NCBI GenBank assembly: GCA_963730305.1 | Contig: CAVSRB010000001.1 | Span: 496,001 to 560,000, forward strand | Direction: 5' to 3' | Length of the DNA stretch: 64,000 bases | Source of the DNA: CAMYMQ01 sp963730305 | GTDB lineage: Bacteria > Pseudomonadota > Alphaproteobacteria > Bin65 | Part shown: piece by piece, positions 20,846 through 29,944 of the stretch | Position numbering within the stretch: the stretch's first letter is position 1 | How the letters are laid out: each line of letters begins with the position of its first letter | Program-made: the position numbers and the translations under genes | Notes under the pieces: generated by a model | What the model was told of the DNA's origin: nothing | What the model saw: only the letters and a program-made list of their open reading frames with translations | Database searches by the model: none

Positions 20846-22806
20846 ATGGGTCGGAACGAAGTGGACAGCCGAAGGATCGAGCGGGCGCAGGGCAATTCCG
20901 GCGACCAGGCCAAGGCGCACGCGCCGAACAGGGACTTCCTGGGCCGGCTGCTTGGCGTCCGCGTCTCTGCTCTGGTCGAGATCGCGCTATTCCTCGTCGG
21001 CGCGCTGCTGATCGATCACTTCTTCGCCGCGGGCAATCGCTTCGCCGGCGTTGAGCCCCACCCCTTCTGGATCATCGTCCTGCTGATCAGCGTCCAGTAT
21101 GGCACCAACGAGGGGATCGTCGCCGCGATCGCCTCGTCCGCGGCGCTGCTCGCCTGGAACCTGCCGCCGCAGACGATCGACCAGGAATTCTATACCTACC
21201 TGTTCCGGGTCGCCTTCAACCCGATGCTGTGGTGCACGACCGCGATCGTCGTCGGCGAGCTGCGCATGCGCTACGCCCGGCGCGAACGCGAACTGACGGA
21301 ATTGCTGGCCGACGCCGAGCATCGCGAGGAGACCATCGCCCTCGCCTATCAGGAGCTGATCGCGGCGCACGAGCGGCTCGAGGTGCTCGGTCGCCTCGGA
21401 CCTGACCACCGTGCTCACCCTCTACCGCGCGTCGAAGCGGCCTGCAGAACCTGTCGGCGGAGGAGGTGCTGAACGGCGCGGCGGATATGGTCGCGACGGT
21501 TATCAGCGCCCGGAAATATTCGATCTACCGCCTGAAGGACGGCAAGCTCGAACTGGCACTCAGCCGCGGCTGGAAGCGAACCGACCGGTACCAGACCGAG
21601 TTCAGTCTCACGACCGGCTGTTCCAGACGGTGGTCGCCAGGCAGGTCCCGATCGTGATCACGGAGCCGGCCGAGCAGCAGATCCTTGCCGGCGAAGGGTT
21701 GCTCGCCGGGCCGATCCTCGACGAGGACAGGGCGAGGTCCTGGGCATGCTCAAGGTCGAGGAGATGTCGTTCGCGGACCTGAACTTCAACGCGATCGAGA
21801 ACTTCAAGATGCTGTGCGAGCTGATGGGGACGGCGCTGGCCAACGCCCGCCGGTTCGAGTTCATCTCCTCGGAGAGCATCGTCTCCGGCCTGTCGATGCT
21901 CTACTCCGACGCCTACTACTCGCGCCAGACGGCGTTCCTGGCGGCGCTAGCGCGGCGGCTCAACTTCCCGGTCTCGGTCATGCGGATCACCGTCCTCAAT
22001 CCGGACGACCTCGACCCGGCGGAGAAGGCGCGGCTGCCGCGCGCTGGTCCGCGACTGCACACTGCACATCCTGCGGTCGACCGACCTCGCCTTCGAGTTT
22101 CGGTCCATGCAGTGGCAGTACGTCATCGTCCTGCCCAACACGCCGATGAGCAACATGCGCATCGTCAGCGAGAAGTACCGGCTGGCGCTGGAGAAGGGCC
22201 TACGGGGGACGGACGTCCGGCTCGAGATCGACATGGAGCCGCTGGTCGACGCCAGCGAGCTCCGCGACGTCGAGGAGGCCGAGCCGGAGACCGGCAACAC
22301 GATGGCCGACTACACCCGCGAGACCCAGTTCCTGATCGCCCTGTCACGGCGCGACGGGCTTCCCGGTGTGCGGGCCTGCGGCTCTCGGTGGTGATGACCG
22401 TCGACCTGCCCGACGTCGCCCGCCAGGAGCTGTCGACTCGGCGCTGATGGCGATCCTCCGCCTGTCGCTGTCCGAAGCCGACCTGGTCTTCAACCTGGAG
22501 CCGATGGGCCAGGTCATCGCCGTGCTGCTGCCCGGCGTGGCCCTGCCCGACGCGCGCCGCAAGGCGAGCCAGATCAAGGCCGCCCTGTCCGAGCGACTGC
22601 GCCCGCTCGGGAATTCGGTCAAGGCGGAGATCACCGTGCGCGAAATCGTCTCCGGGCAGCGGCCCGCGGCGCGGCGGGCCGCGCCGGCGAAGCCCAACGA
22701 ACGGGTCACCGAAGTCGACGGCACCCCCTGCAGCCCTGCCCCCACCCGGCCGGGCGATGACGACGCGGCGCGCGCGCGGGCGGTCGAAGAGGCCGGGCGC
22801 CAGTGA
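20846..22806 (+). CDS. pelD: PelD-like c-di-GMP receptor with two degenerate GGDEF domains, multiple frame breaks
   Basis: Restored reading gives about 650 residues: four membrane helices (about 35-130), a GAF-like region, and two GGDEF-like domains. In the first, an I-site RSTD (22074-22085) sits five residues before RSMQW (22101-22115), which replaces GGDEF; this spacing is what a c-di-GMP-binding, catalytically dead receptor should show. In the second, SEAD and EPMGQ occupy the same places, so both sites appear lost. P. aeruginosa PelD is 455 residues with one such domain. About seven frame changes occur (near 21390, 21440, 21608, 21732, 22040, 22372, 22432), with conserved protein on each side. 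Confidence 0.7.
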
Positions 22807-23951
22807 ACGCCGCCGCACCCGCCATTCCTGCGCCGCCACCCCGGGGCCCGCCCCCCCGGCGCCCGCCAAGGACGCGCTCCCGCCGGCGACGCACCGCGTC
22901 GACTGGCCCTACGTCGCGATGACCTTCGCGATACTCGTCGGCGACACGCTGCTGCTCGCGGGGCTCTACGTCATCGCGGCGCTCGCACCGTTGTTGCTGC
23001 TGCTCCACCTCGCCCTGTGCACCGCCGCCGGCCTCTGGGTCTACCGGCGCTGGCTGCGCGGGATCGACTATTCGCTGCCGCTGGTCCTGGTGACGTTGAC
23101 CGTCTTCATCGGGCCGATCGCGCCGGCCGTCCTGCTCTGGCGTCCATCCCTATTTCCTGTTCGCGCGCAGCCGCGCCACGCCGTTCGACGAATGGTACCG
23201 GTCGCTGTTCCCCGAGGAGCAGCAGCGGCTGCCCGAACGGCTCTACGACTTCGATCATCCGGCACGAGGTGCCGGGGAGCCACGCCTCGTCGGTGGTGTC
23301 CTTCATGGACGTCATCCGCCACGGCGGTGCCCGCCAGAAGTTCGCGGTGATCTCGTTGATCGCGCGCATGCCTTCCGCCCGGCCTTCACCCCCGTCCTCA
23401 AGGTAGCGCTCAACGACGAGGCCAACGAGATCCGGGTGCAAGCGGCAACCGCCATCGCCAAGCTGACCGACGAGAACCTGGAGCGGATGCAGAAGCTCGA
23501 GGACAAGGCGGCGACCGCGCCGACCGACCTCGAGACGATGGAACAGCTCGCCCGCGCATACGATGACTTCTCCTACTCGGGCATCCTCGACGCCACTCAC
23601 GAGCACTCGACCCGCAGCCGGGCCCTCGACCTGTGGCTCAAGGTCGCCGACGCCAAGCCGGACCATCCGGTCGCGCCGATGGCGGTGGCCCGCCTGCTGA
23701 TGCGGCTCGAACGCTACGACTCGGCGGCGAACTGGATGGAGCGCGCCATCGCCGAGAAGCGCGCCTCGCCGCAGATGCTGGTCTGGTACATGGAATGCCT
23801 GTTCCGGCAGGGCCGGCTCGACGAACTGCGCGTGTTCGCCCAGGCGCGCGGCGAGCATATCGAGGACGATCGGCCGATCTCGGCCAAGGTGCTTTCTGCC
23901 GTGCGGCTATGGCGCGCGGCATCCGACGAGACGGTGGGCGCCCATGCGTGA
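22803..23951 (+). CDS. pelE: PelE-like membrane/TPR protein, multiple frame breaks
   Basis: Read across frame changes, two membrane helices (FAILVGDTLLLAGLYVIA and the following LAPLLLLLHLALC) and a third hydrophobic stretch precede a soluble helical region with TPR-like repeats to a stop at 23951. This matches PelE, which helps assemble the inner-membrane synthase complex. Frame changes lie near 22850 (a run of seven C), 23145, 23238 and 23370. The start is uncertain: a GTG at 22803 overlaps the pelD stop, while ATG 22919 lies within the first helix. It overlaps pelF by 8 bp. Confidence 0.65.
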
Positions 23952-25533
23952 GCTGCTCCCCGAACACCTGCCGACGACGATCCGCCGGGGTCGCGGCAAG
24001 GGCAAGCGCCGACCGGTCAAGACGCGGGCCCGCCGAGGCCGACGTCTGCCTGATCCTGGAGGCGACCTATCCCTATGTCTCGGGCGGCGTCTCGTCATGG
24101 GTGCACGACCTGGTGACCTCGCTGAGCGACATGACCTTCGCCCTGGTCTGTCTGCAGACCAAGAACATGGACCGCGAGCACAAATACGAGGTGCCGCCGA
24201 ACGTCGTCGACATCACCGACGTCTATCTCCACGAAATGCCGGCGGGCCGGCCGTTCTTCCACCCGAACAAGCGCTTCTACCGGGACCTCAAGGAACCATT
24301 GGTGGCGATCCAGGCCGGCGGCGGGCTGGGCGACATCCAGACCCTGCTCGACGTGCTGGCGCCCCACCGCAAGGCCCTGGGCGAGGAGAGCCTGATCCAC
24401 TCGACCCAGGTCTGGCAGATGCTCCAGGAAATGTATCGCGAGACCCAGCCGACCTCGCCGTTCCTCGAGTATTTCTGGACCTGGCGAGGGCTCTACGGCC
24501 CGCTCTTCTCGGTACTCCTGGCGCCGCTGCCCAAGTGCCGCGTCTACCACACGGTCTCGACCGGCTACGCCGGCGCCATGGCCGCGCGCGCGGCGATCGA
24601 GACCGGGCGTCCGGCGATCGTCACCGAGCACGGCATCTATACCAACGAGCGACGGATCGAGATCACGCTGGCCGACTGGATCTACGAGAGCGAGCGCGGA
24701 ACGCTCAGCCTGGATATGTCCCTGCCGACGCTCAAGGACATGTGGAAGAACAGCTTCCTGACCTATTCCAGCGCCTGCTACGACGCCTGCACCTCGATCT
24801 ACACGATCTACGACGGCAACCAGCGACTCCAGCTCGCCGACGGCGCCGACCCCGCCAAGATGGCGGTCATCCCCAACGGCATCGACCTCGACCGCTTCGC
24901 CAACCTGGAACGCAGCGCCGACAACCCGCGCCCCACCGTCGCCCTGGTCGGCCGCGTCGTGACGATCAAGGACATCAAGACCTTCATCCGCGCCTGCGGC
25001 CAGCTCCAGACCCAGATCCTCGACCTGCAGGCCTGGATCATGGGGCCGACCGACGAGGAGGAGGACTACTACCAGGAATGCCTCGACCTGGTCCGCCAGG
25101 AAGGGTCTCGAATTCGGTGGTCAGCTTCACCGGCAGGGTCAACCTGGTCGACTATTTCCCCCACATCGACGTGGTCGCCCTGACCAGCATCAGCGAGGGC
25201 CAGCCGCTGGTCCTGTTGGAAGCCGGCGCGGCCGGCATCCCCTGCGTCGCGACCGACGTCGGCGCATGCTGGGAGCTCATCATGGGCCGCTCGGACGAGG
25301 AGCCCCAGCTCGGCCCCGGCGGCGTGGTGACCACGCTGTCGAGCCCCGCGGCCACCGCCGACGGCATCCGCCGCCTGCTGCAGGATCGCGACTTCTACAC
25401 CCAATGCAGCGTGGCGATGCGGGAACGCACACGGCGCTACTACAACAAGCGCGACATGGTCGATGCCTACCGCGCGGTCTATCGCGACCACATGGCGCTG
25501 GCCGACCGCATCCCCGTGCCGGAGGCCGCCTGA
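23944..25533 (+). CDS. pelF: PelF-type family 4 glycosyltransferase, two frame breaks
   Basis: About 529 codons; PelF of P. aeruginosa has 507 residues. The signature N-terminus LILEATYPYVSGGVSSW is present, followed by TEHGIYTNERRIEI, VIPNGIDLDRF and the GT4 E-x7-E motif in SEGQPLVLLEAG near the C-terminus. It is predicted to be the cytoplasmic polymerase using UDP-GalNAc/GlcNAc. Frame changes occur near 24030 and 25103; the intervening 1,070 bases are in one frame. The stop overlaps the pelG start by one base. Confidence 0.88.
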   Translation: MRELLPEHLPTTIRRGRGKGKRRPVKTRARRGRRLPDPGGDLSLCLGRRLVMGARPGDLAERHDLRPGLSADQEHGPRAQIRGAAERRRHHRRLSPRNAGGPAVLPPEQALLPGPQGTIGGDPGRRRAGRHPDPARRAGAPPQGPGRGEPDPLDPGLADAPGNVSRDPADLAVPRVFLDLARALRPALLGTPGAAAQVPRLPHGLDRLRRRHGRARGDRDRASGDRHRARHLYQRATDRDHAGRLDLRERARNAQPGYVPADAQGHVEEQLPDLFQRLLRRLHLDLHDLRRQPATPARRRRRPRQDGGHPQRHRPRPLRQPGTQRRQPAPHRRPGRPRRDDQGHQDLHPRLRPAPDPDPRPAGLDHGADRRGGGLLPGMPRPGPPGRVSNSVVSFTGRVNLVDYFPHIDVVALTSISEGQPLVLLEAGAAGIPCVATDVGACWELIMGRSDEEPQLGPGGVVTTLSSPAATADGIRRLLQDRDFYTQCSVAMRERTRRYYNKRDMVDAYRAVYRDHMALADRIPVPEAA

Positions 25534-26909
25534 TGGCGGGCATCGGCTTCGCCCTGCGCCGTTTGAGCCGACGCGGCGACCTGCTCGGCATCGTCCAGGC
25601 CTATGCCCATTCCGCGGCCGCCTCGACCGGCCCGTGGCTGTTCACCATCCTGTGCCTGGCGGCGCTCACCGTCGTCGCCCTGCCCTACGTCGGCAGCCTG
25701 GGGGTCACCACCTTCCGGGTGATCGTCACCTACAATTTCGCCTTCTCGCTGGTGTTTACCGGCCCGATCGTCCGGGTCGTCACCCGCTGTCTCGCCGATC
25801 AGATCTACGAGCAGGACGTCAAGGACGCGCCGGGGATGCTGATCGGCGCCCTGCTGCTGGGGCTGATCGTCCAGGCGCCGTTCGCGGTCGGCTTCTATTT
25901 CTTCTATATCGACCTGCCGGTCGCGACCCAGGTCCATGCGGTGGTCAACTATTTCCTGACTGCGTCGCTGTGGATCGTCGGCGTCTACCTCACGGCGCTG
26001 AAGGTCTACATCGCAGTCAGCGCGACCTTCGGCGTCGGCCTCGCCCTCGCCTTCGGTCTGTCGGTGCTCGGCGCCCAGCTCGGCTCACTCGACGGCATGC
26101 TGATGGGGTTCAACGCCGGTCTCGCGGTGATCCTGTTCGCCCTGGTCGCCCGCACCTTCGCCGAATACCCCTATCCGCCGCGCCGGATCTTCGCCTGGGT
26201 CAGGCATTTCCGAGGCTACTGGTCGCTCGCCGTGTCCGGTCTGCTCTACAACATGGCGATCTGGATCGACAAATGGGTGATGTGGTTCGCGCCCGAGCGC
26301 CAGACGCTACCGAGCGGCTTCATCCACTACGGCATCTACGACGGCGCGATGTTCCTGGCCTTCCTGTCGATCGTGCCGTCGATGGCGACCTTCGTGCTCA
26401 ACCTGGAGACGGGTTTCTACGAGCGCTACATGCGCTTCTACCGCGACATCCAGCACCATGCGACGCTCGACCGCATTCTCAGCAACCACCGGGCGATCCT
26501 GGCGGAGCTACTGTCCGGCATCCGCAACCTGATCGTCTTCCAGGCGACGGTCTCGCTGCTGTGCATCGTCTTCGCGCCCGAGATCTTCGACCTGCTCGGC
26601 ATCAACTACCTGTGGCTCGGCATCTTCCGGTTCGGCGTCCTCGGCGCCTTCTTCCACACGCTGTTCCTGGTGCTGACCATCATCCTGTCCTATTTCGACC
26701 TGCGCGGACGGGTCCTGGCGCTCAACGTCATCCTGCTGACGACCAATTTCGGGTTCACCTACATCGCGATGCAACAGGGGTTCTCCGATTACGGCTACGG
26801 CTATTTCGCGGCAGCCCTGTTCAGCTTCCTGCTGGGCGCACTGATCACGTTCCGCGAGTTGTTCCGGGTGCCGTACCACGCCTTCGTGACCCACCCGGCG
26901 GCCGACTGA
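25533..26909 (+). CDS. pelG: PelG, multi-pass inner-membrane polysaccharide synthase component
   Basis: 458 residues, close to the 456 of P. aeruginosa PelG, with about 12 predicted membrane helices and no frame break. The start MAGIGFALRRLSRRGDLLG and the SAAASTGPWLFTIL block are characteristic of PelG, a MATE-like protein thought to move the growing chain across the inner membrane with PelD and PelE. It is the last pel gene; the next gene starts 94 bp on. Confidence 0.9.
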   Translation: MAGIGFALRRLSRRGDLLGIVQAYAHSAAASTGPWLFTILCLAALTVVALPYVGSLGVTTFRVIVTYNFAFSLVFTGPIVRVVTRCLADQIYEQDVKDAPGMLIGALLLGLIVQAPFAVGFYFFYIDLPVATQVHAVVNYFLTASLWIVGVYLTALKVYIAVSATFGVGLALAFGLSVLGAQLGSLDGMLMGFNAGLAVILFALVARTFAEYPYPPRRIFAWVRHFRGYWSLAVSGLLYNMAIWIDKWVMWFAPERQTLPSGFIHYGIYDGAMFLAFLSIVPSMATFVLNLETGFYERYMRFYRDIQHHATLDRILSNHRAILAELLSGIRNLIVFQATVSLLCIVFAPEIFDLLGINYLWLGIFRFGVLGAFFHTLFLVLTIILSYFDLRGRVLALNVILLTTNFGFTYIAMQQGFSDYGYGYFAAALFSFLLGALITFRELFRVPYHAFVTHPAAD

Positions 26910-27003
26910 CCCGGCTTTGCCGGCAGTTGACGCACGTCAAGGACCGGCGCCGGGCGCGACGGTATCAAGCCGGCACGCTCGGTCGTGCCAGAGAGGGAAG
27001 GAC

Positions 27004-27705
27004 ATGGACGCCAAGGACATCATGACCGCCGAAGTCGCGACGGTTGCCCCCGACACCTCCGTCCGCGAGATCGCCGCGCTGCTTCTCGAGCGCCGAATCA
27101 GCGCGGCGCCGGTGGTCGACACCGCCGGCAAGCTGCTCGGCATCGTCAGCGAAGGCGACCTGATGCGCCGGCAGGACATCGGCACAGCCGGGCGCCGATC
27201 CTGGTGGCTCGACCTGATCAGCTCGCCCGAAGCGCGCGCCGCCGACTACGTCAAGTCGCACGGCGCCAAGGCGGCCGACGTGATGACGCCGGACGTCGTC
27301 ACCGTCACCGCCGACACGCCGATCGGCAAGATCGCCGAAACGCTGGAGCGCAACCATATCAAGCGCGTGCCCGTGGTCACCGACGGCAAGCTGGTGGGCA
27401 TCGTCAGCCGCGCCGACCTGCTTCGGGCCCTGGTCGCCCAGAAGGAGCACGTCACCTTCCAGCAGGACACCAGCGACGCCGGGATCCGGGAAGCGATCTG
27501 GGCGGAGGTCACCGCCAACGCCGGCGTCGCCAGCCAGCACATGCATGTCGTGGTGACGCAGGGCACGGCCCATCTGTGGGGCGCGGTGCCGAGCGAGGCG
27601 GAGAAGCGGGCGGCGGAGATGGCGGCGGAAGCGGTCCCCGGCGTCAAGGCGGTCGAGAACCACCTGAACATCCTGCCCACCACGGTCGCAGCGGGCGGAA
27701 TCTGA
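27004..27705 (+). CDS. CBS-domain pair with C-terminal BON domain
   Basis: 233 residues. Two CBS repeats (about 8-60 and 95-145; MTAEVATVAPD, RRISAAPVVD, MTPDVVTVTAD, HIKRVPVV) form an adenine-nucleotide sensing module. A BON domain (about 160-228) ending AVENHLNIL may bind membranes or phospholipid. GAGAGGGAAGG precedes the ATG. Such proteins are common in alphaproteobacteria as stress-linked regulators; the target is unknown. It lies downstream of pelG but may have its own promoter. Confidence 0.85.
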   Translation: MDAKDIMTAEVATVAPDTSVREIAALLLERRISAAPVVDTAGKLLGIVSEGDLMRRQDIGTAGRRSWWLDLISSPEARAADYVKSHGAKAADVMTPDVVTVTADTPIGKIAETLERNHIKRVPVVTDGKLVGIVSRADLLRALVAQKEHVTFQQDTSDAGIREAIWAEVTANAGVASQHMHVVVTQGTAHLWGAVPSEAEKRAAEMAAEAVPGVKAVENHLNILPTTVAAGGI

Positions 27706-27724
27706 GCGGCGGGTCCGCCGCTCG

Positions 27725-28819
27725 TCAGTTCTTCTTAATCTTGTCCTCCGCCCGCGCCCGGCGGGCCTGGTCGCGCCGGCTCGCGAGCTGCCGACGAAAA
27801 TAGGTCAATTGCGTCGGCGTGCCGAGCAGCACGGGGATCGTCTTGACGAACGGCGAGATGTCGCCGAAATCGCGCGTCCTGGTCGTACCCGGCTTGGAAA
27901 AATAGTGCTTGAGGCCGGCGAACAGGTCGTCTGCCTTGTGCGGGAAGATGCGGACGCAGCCGTGCGACGCGTACCGGCCGGGGCTCCCGTACATGTTGGT
28001 CGAATGGATCAGGTACGGCGACACCGTGCCGCTGCCCCATTTCGGCCCGTAGCCGACCAGATAGTCGCGGCTGGTCAGGTCGATCCCGCCCAGGCCGAAG
28101 GCGGTGTTCAGGCCGCGCGGCTGCCGACACGGCTCCGTCGCCCACTTGGTCGCGCACGGGTACCAGCGCGGCGCGTGAATATAGCGCGACGTGTACATGA
28201 TCCCGGTGGGCGTCGCGAAGCTGCGGTAGAAATTGCCGGGCGCCGCCAGCGACGTGAAGATCCGCGTACGCTCGCCCGACTTGCCGATCTGGTAGACGTC
28301 GAGCCGCGGCACGCGGGCTTTGACGACCTCGATCACCAGATCCATCTCGCCGCGCTTGACGAACCAGTTCTTGGGGATCGTCACCGCGAAGGAGTGCGTG
28401 CCGTCGCTGTTCAATTCCTTCAGGATCTTGGCGATACGGTCGACCATGCGGTCGACGTAGATGCCGAACGGCCAGATCTCGGGATGACGCTCGCGGATCT
28501 GCGCGATGAACTTGTCCCGCACGAGGCCGTGGAAGTGCTTGTCGACCCTGGCGACCAGGGCACGACCGAAGGCCGTCTTCCGGCCGTAGCGTGGCCAGAT
28601 CAGCCGCTGGATGAACGCCTTCTCCAGCTTGGATTGCGTGGTCAGGTCCTTCTTGGTGAAGCGGACGGTCACGCGCCGGCTGCCGCCGCCGAAGAAACTG
28701 CCGAACAACCCGGTCGACGTGTCGCCGGAGATGTCGTAGTCGGCCGCCAGACTGATCTGCGGCAGCGCGATCACCGCCGCTGCTAAGCCGACGACGGCAC
28801 TTCTGGCTGCAATGCGCAT
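27725..28819 (-). CDS. L,D-transpeptidase (YkuD domain), periplasmic
   Basis: 364 residues with a signal peptide (MRIAARSAVVGLAAAVIALP, ending SLAAD). The YkuD motif appears as SPYLIHSTN followed by YASHGCVRIFPHKADDLF, giving the catalytic His and Cys. It would form 3-3 peptidoglycan cross-links or attach proteins to the wall, like ErfK/YbiS. The start at 28819 has GAGGGGG upstream; an ATG 11 codons earlier is less likely. Convergent with the CBS-BON gene. Confidence 0.88.
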   Translation of the reverse strand: MRIAARSAVVGLAAAVIALPQISLAADYDISGDTSTGLFGSFFGGGSRRVTVRFTKKDLTTQSKLEKAFIQRLIWPRYGRKTAFGRALVARVDKHFHGLVRDKFIAQIRERHPEIWPFGIYVDRMVDRIAKILKELNSDGTHSFAVTIPKNWFVKRGEMDLVIEVVKARVPRLDVYQIGKSGERTRIFTSLAAPGNFYRSFATPTGIMYTSRYIHAPRWYPCATKWATEPCRQPRGLNTAFGLGGIDLTSRDYLVGYGPKWGSGTVSPYLIHSTNMYGSPGRYASHGCVRIFPHKADDLFAGLKHYFSKPGTTRTRDFGDISPFVKTIPVLLGTPTQLTYFRRQLASRRDQARRARAEDKIKKN

Positions 28820-28994
28820 GGAACGAGCCCCCTCACGATCCGCCTTGCGCAACCTTGTCCCCGACGCTGCGCTTCGGCCCCAGACTGAATTCGGCGCTGT
28901 CCGCCGATTCCGGGATGGATTGCGACAACCGTAACCAGCCTCACCGGGCGGGGCAAGACGGCATCACGGGATCGTGGTCGGCGCGACCGGCCGG

Positions 28995-29903
28995 CTAGGG
29001 CATCGCCACCGCGGGGTCTCGGCACCGCTCCGCGGCGATCTCGGCGAAGGCGGCCGTGGCGGGCGACGGCGTCCGGCCGGCCGGTTGCACCAGATCGATG
29101 TCGCGCGTGACCGGCGGGCCGTCGATGGCGCAGGTCGCCACCCGGTACCGGCGGCCGACCAACCGGGCATAGGATGGCAGCACGGCGACGCCGAGCCCGG
29201 CTTCGACCATGGCGATCGCCGTGGCGATCTGGACGACTTCGTAGGCCGGTTCGGCCGTCAGCCCGGCGGCGCCGATCGAGCGATCGACCAGAACGCGGAT
29301 GCCGCTGTCCCGGGTCAGCGCGATCAACGGAGCGGCGGCGACGTCGCGCCAGCGGACCGGGCCGCCGCCGGCCAACGAATGCCCGGCGGGCACGAACAGG
29401 GTCAGCGCATCCGACATCAGCGTCGTGCGCGCCAGCCCCTCCTCCGCCGCCGCGAAGGTCCCGATCCCGCAGTCGACGTCGCCGTCGATGACCCGCGCCA
29501 CGATCTGGTCGGTGGAGACGTCGCGCAGGATCACCCGGATGCCCGGATACCGCTCCAGGAACGCCGCGATGATTCCGGGCATCATGGTTGCGGCGAGCAA
29601 GGGCGGCGCGGCAACGGCGAGGCGGCCGCGACGGCGCGCGGCGATCGCACCGATATCGGCGACCGACCGGTCCAGGCTCGCCAGCAGCCGTTGGACCCGG
29701 GCCTCGAACTCGCGGCCGGCCTCGGTCAGGTCGACCCGGCGGGTGGTGCGGTGGAACAGCCGGATATCGAGCTCGCGCTCGAGCTCCCGGATCAGGCCGG
29801 AGGTGGCCGACTGGGTCAGGTGGAGCTTGTCGCCCGCCCGCGTAAAGCTGCCGGCCTCGGCGACCGCGACGAAGGCGCGGAGTTGCTTGAGCGTTATATT
29901 CAT
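28995..29903 (-). CDS. LysR-family transcriptional regulator
   Basis: 302 residues. The N-terminal winged helix-turn-helix (residues 1-60, MNITLKQLRAFVAVAEAGSF, LTQSATSGLIRELE) and a LysR substrate-binding domain (about 90-290) are clear. It is divergent from the molybdopterin hydroxylase gene across 41 bp, the classic LysR arrangement, so it probably controls the operon at 29.9-35.4 kb in response to a pathway metabolite. Confidence 0.92.
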   Translation of the reverse strand: MNITLKQLRAFVAVAEAGSFTRAGDKLHLTQSATSGLIRELERELDIRLFHRTTRRVDLTEAGREFEARVQRLLASLDRSVADIGAIAARRRGRLAVAAPPLLAATMMPGIIAAFLERYPGIRVILRDVSTDQIVARVIDGDVDCGIGTFAAAEEGLARTTLMSDALTLFVPAGHSLAGGGPVRWRDVAAAPLIALTRDSGIRVLVDRSIGAAGLTAEPAYEVVQIATAIAMVEAGLGVAVLPSYARLVGRRYRVATCAIDGPPVTRDIDLVQPAGRTPSPATAAFAEIAAERCRDPAVAMP

Positions 29904-29944
29904 TTCTATTTCCGATTAAATCATAAGAAAAAGCCGATTGTATA

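Noticed and set aside
20846..25533. Interpretation of pelD, pelE and pelF as pseudogenes
   Set aside because: Conserved residues, including the I-site and the GT4 motif, persist after every frame change, and flanking genes of the same operon are intact; errors in the consensus are more likely.
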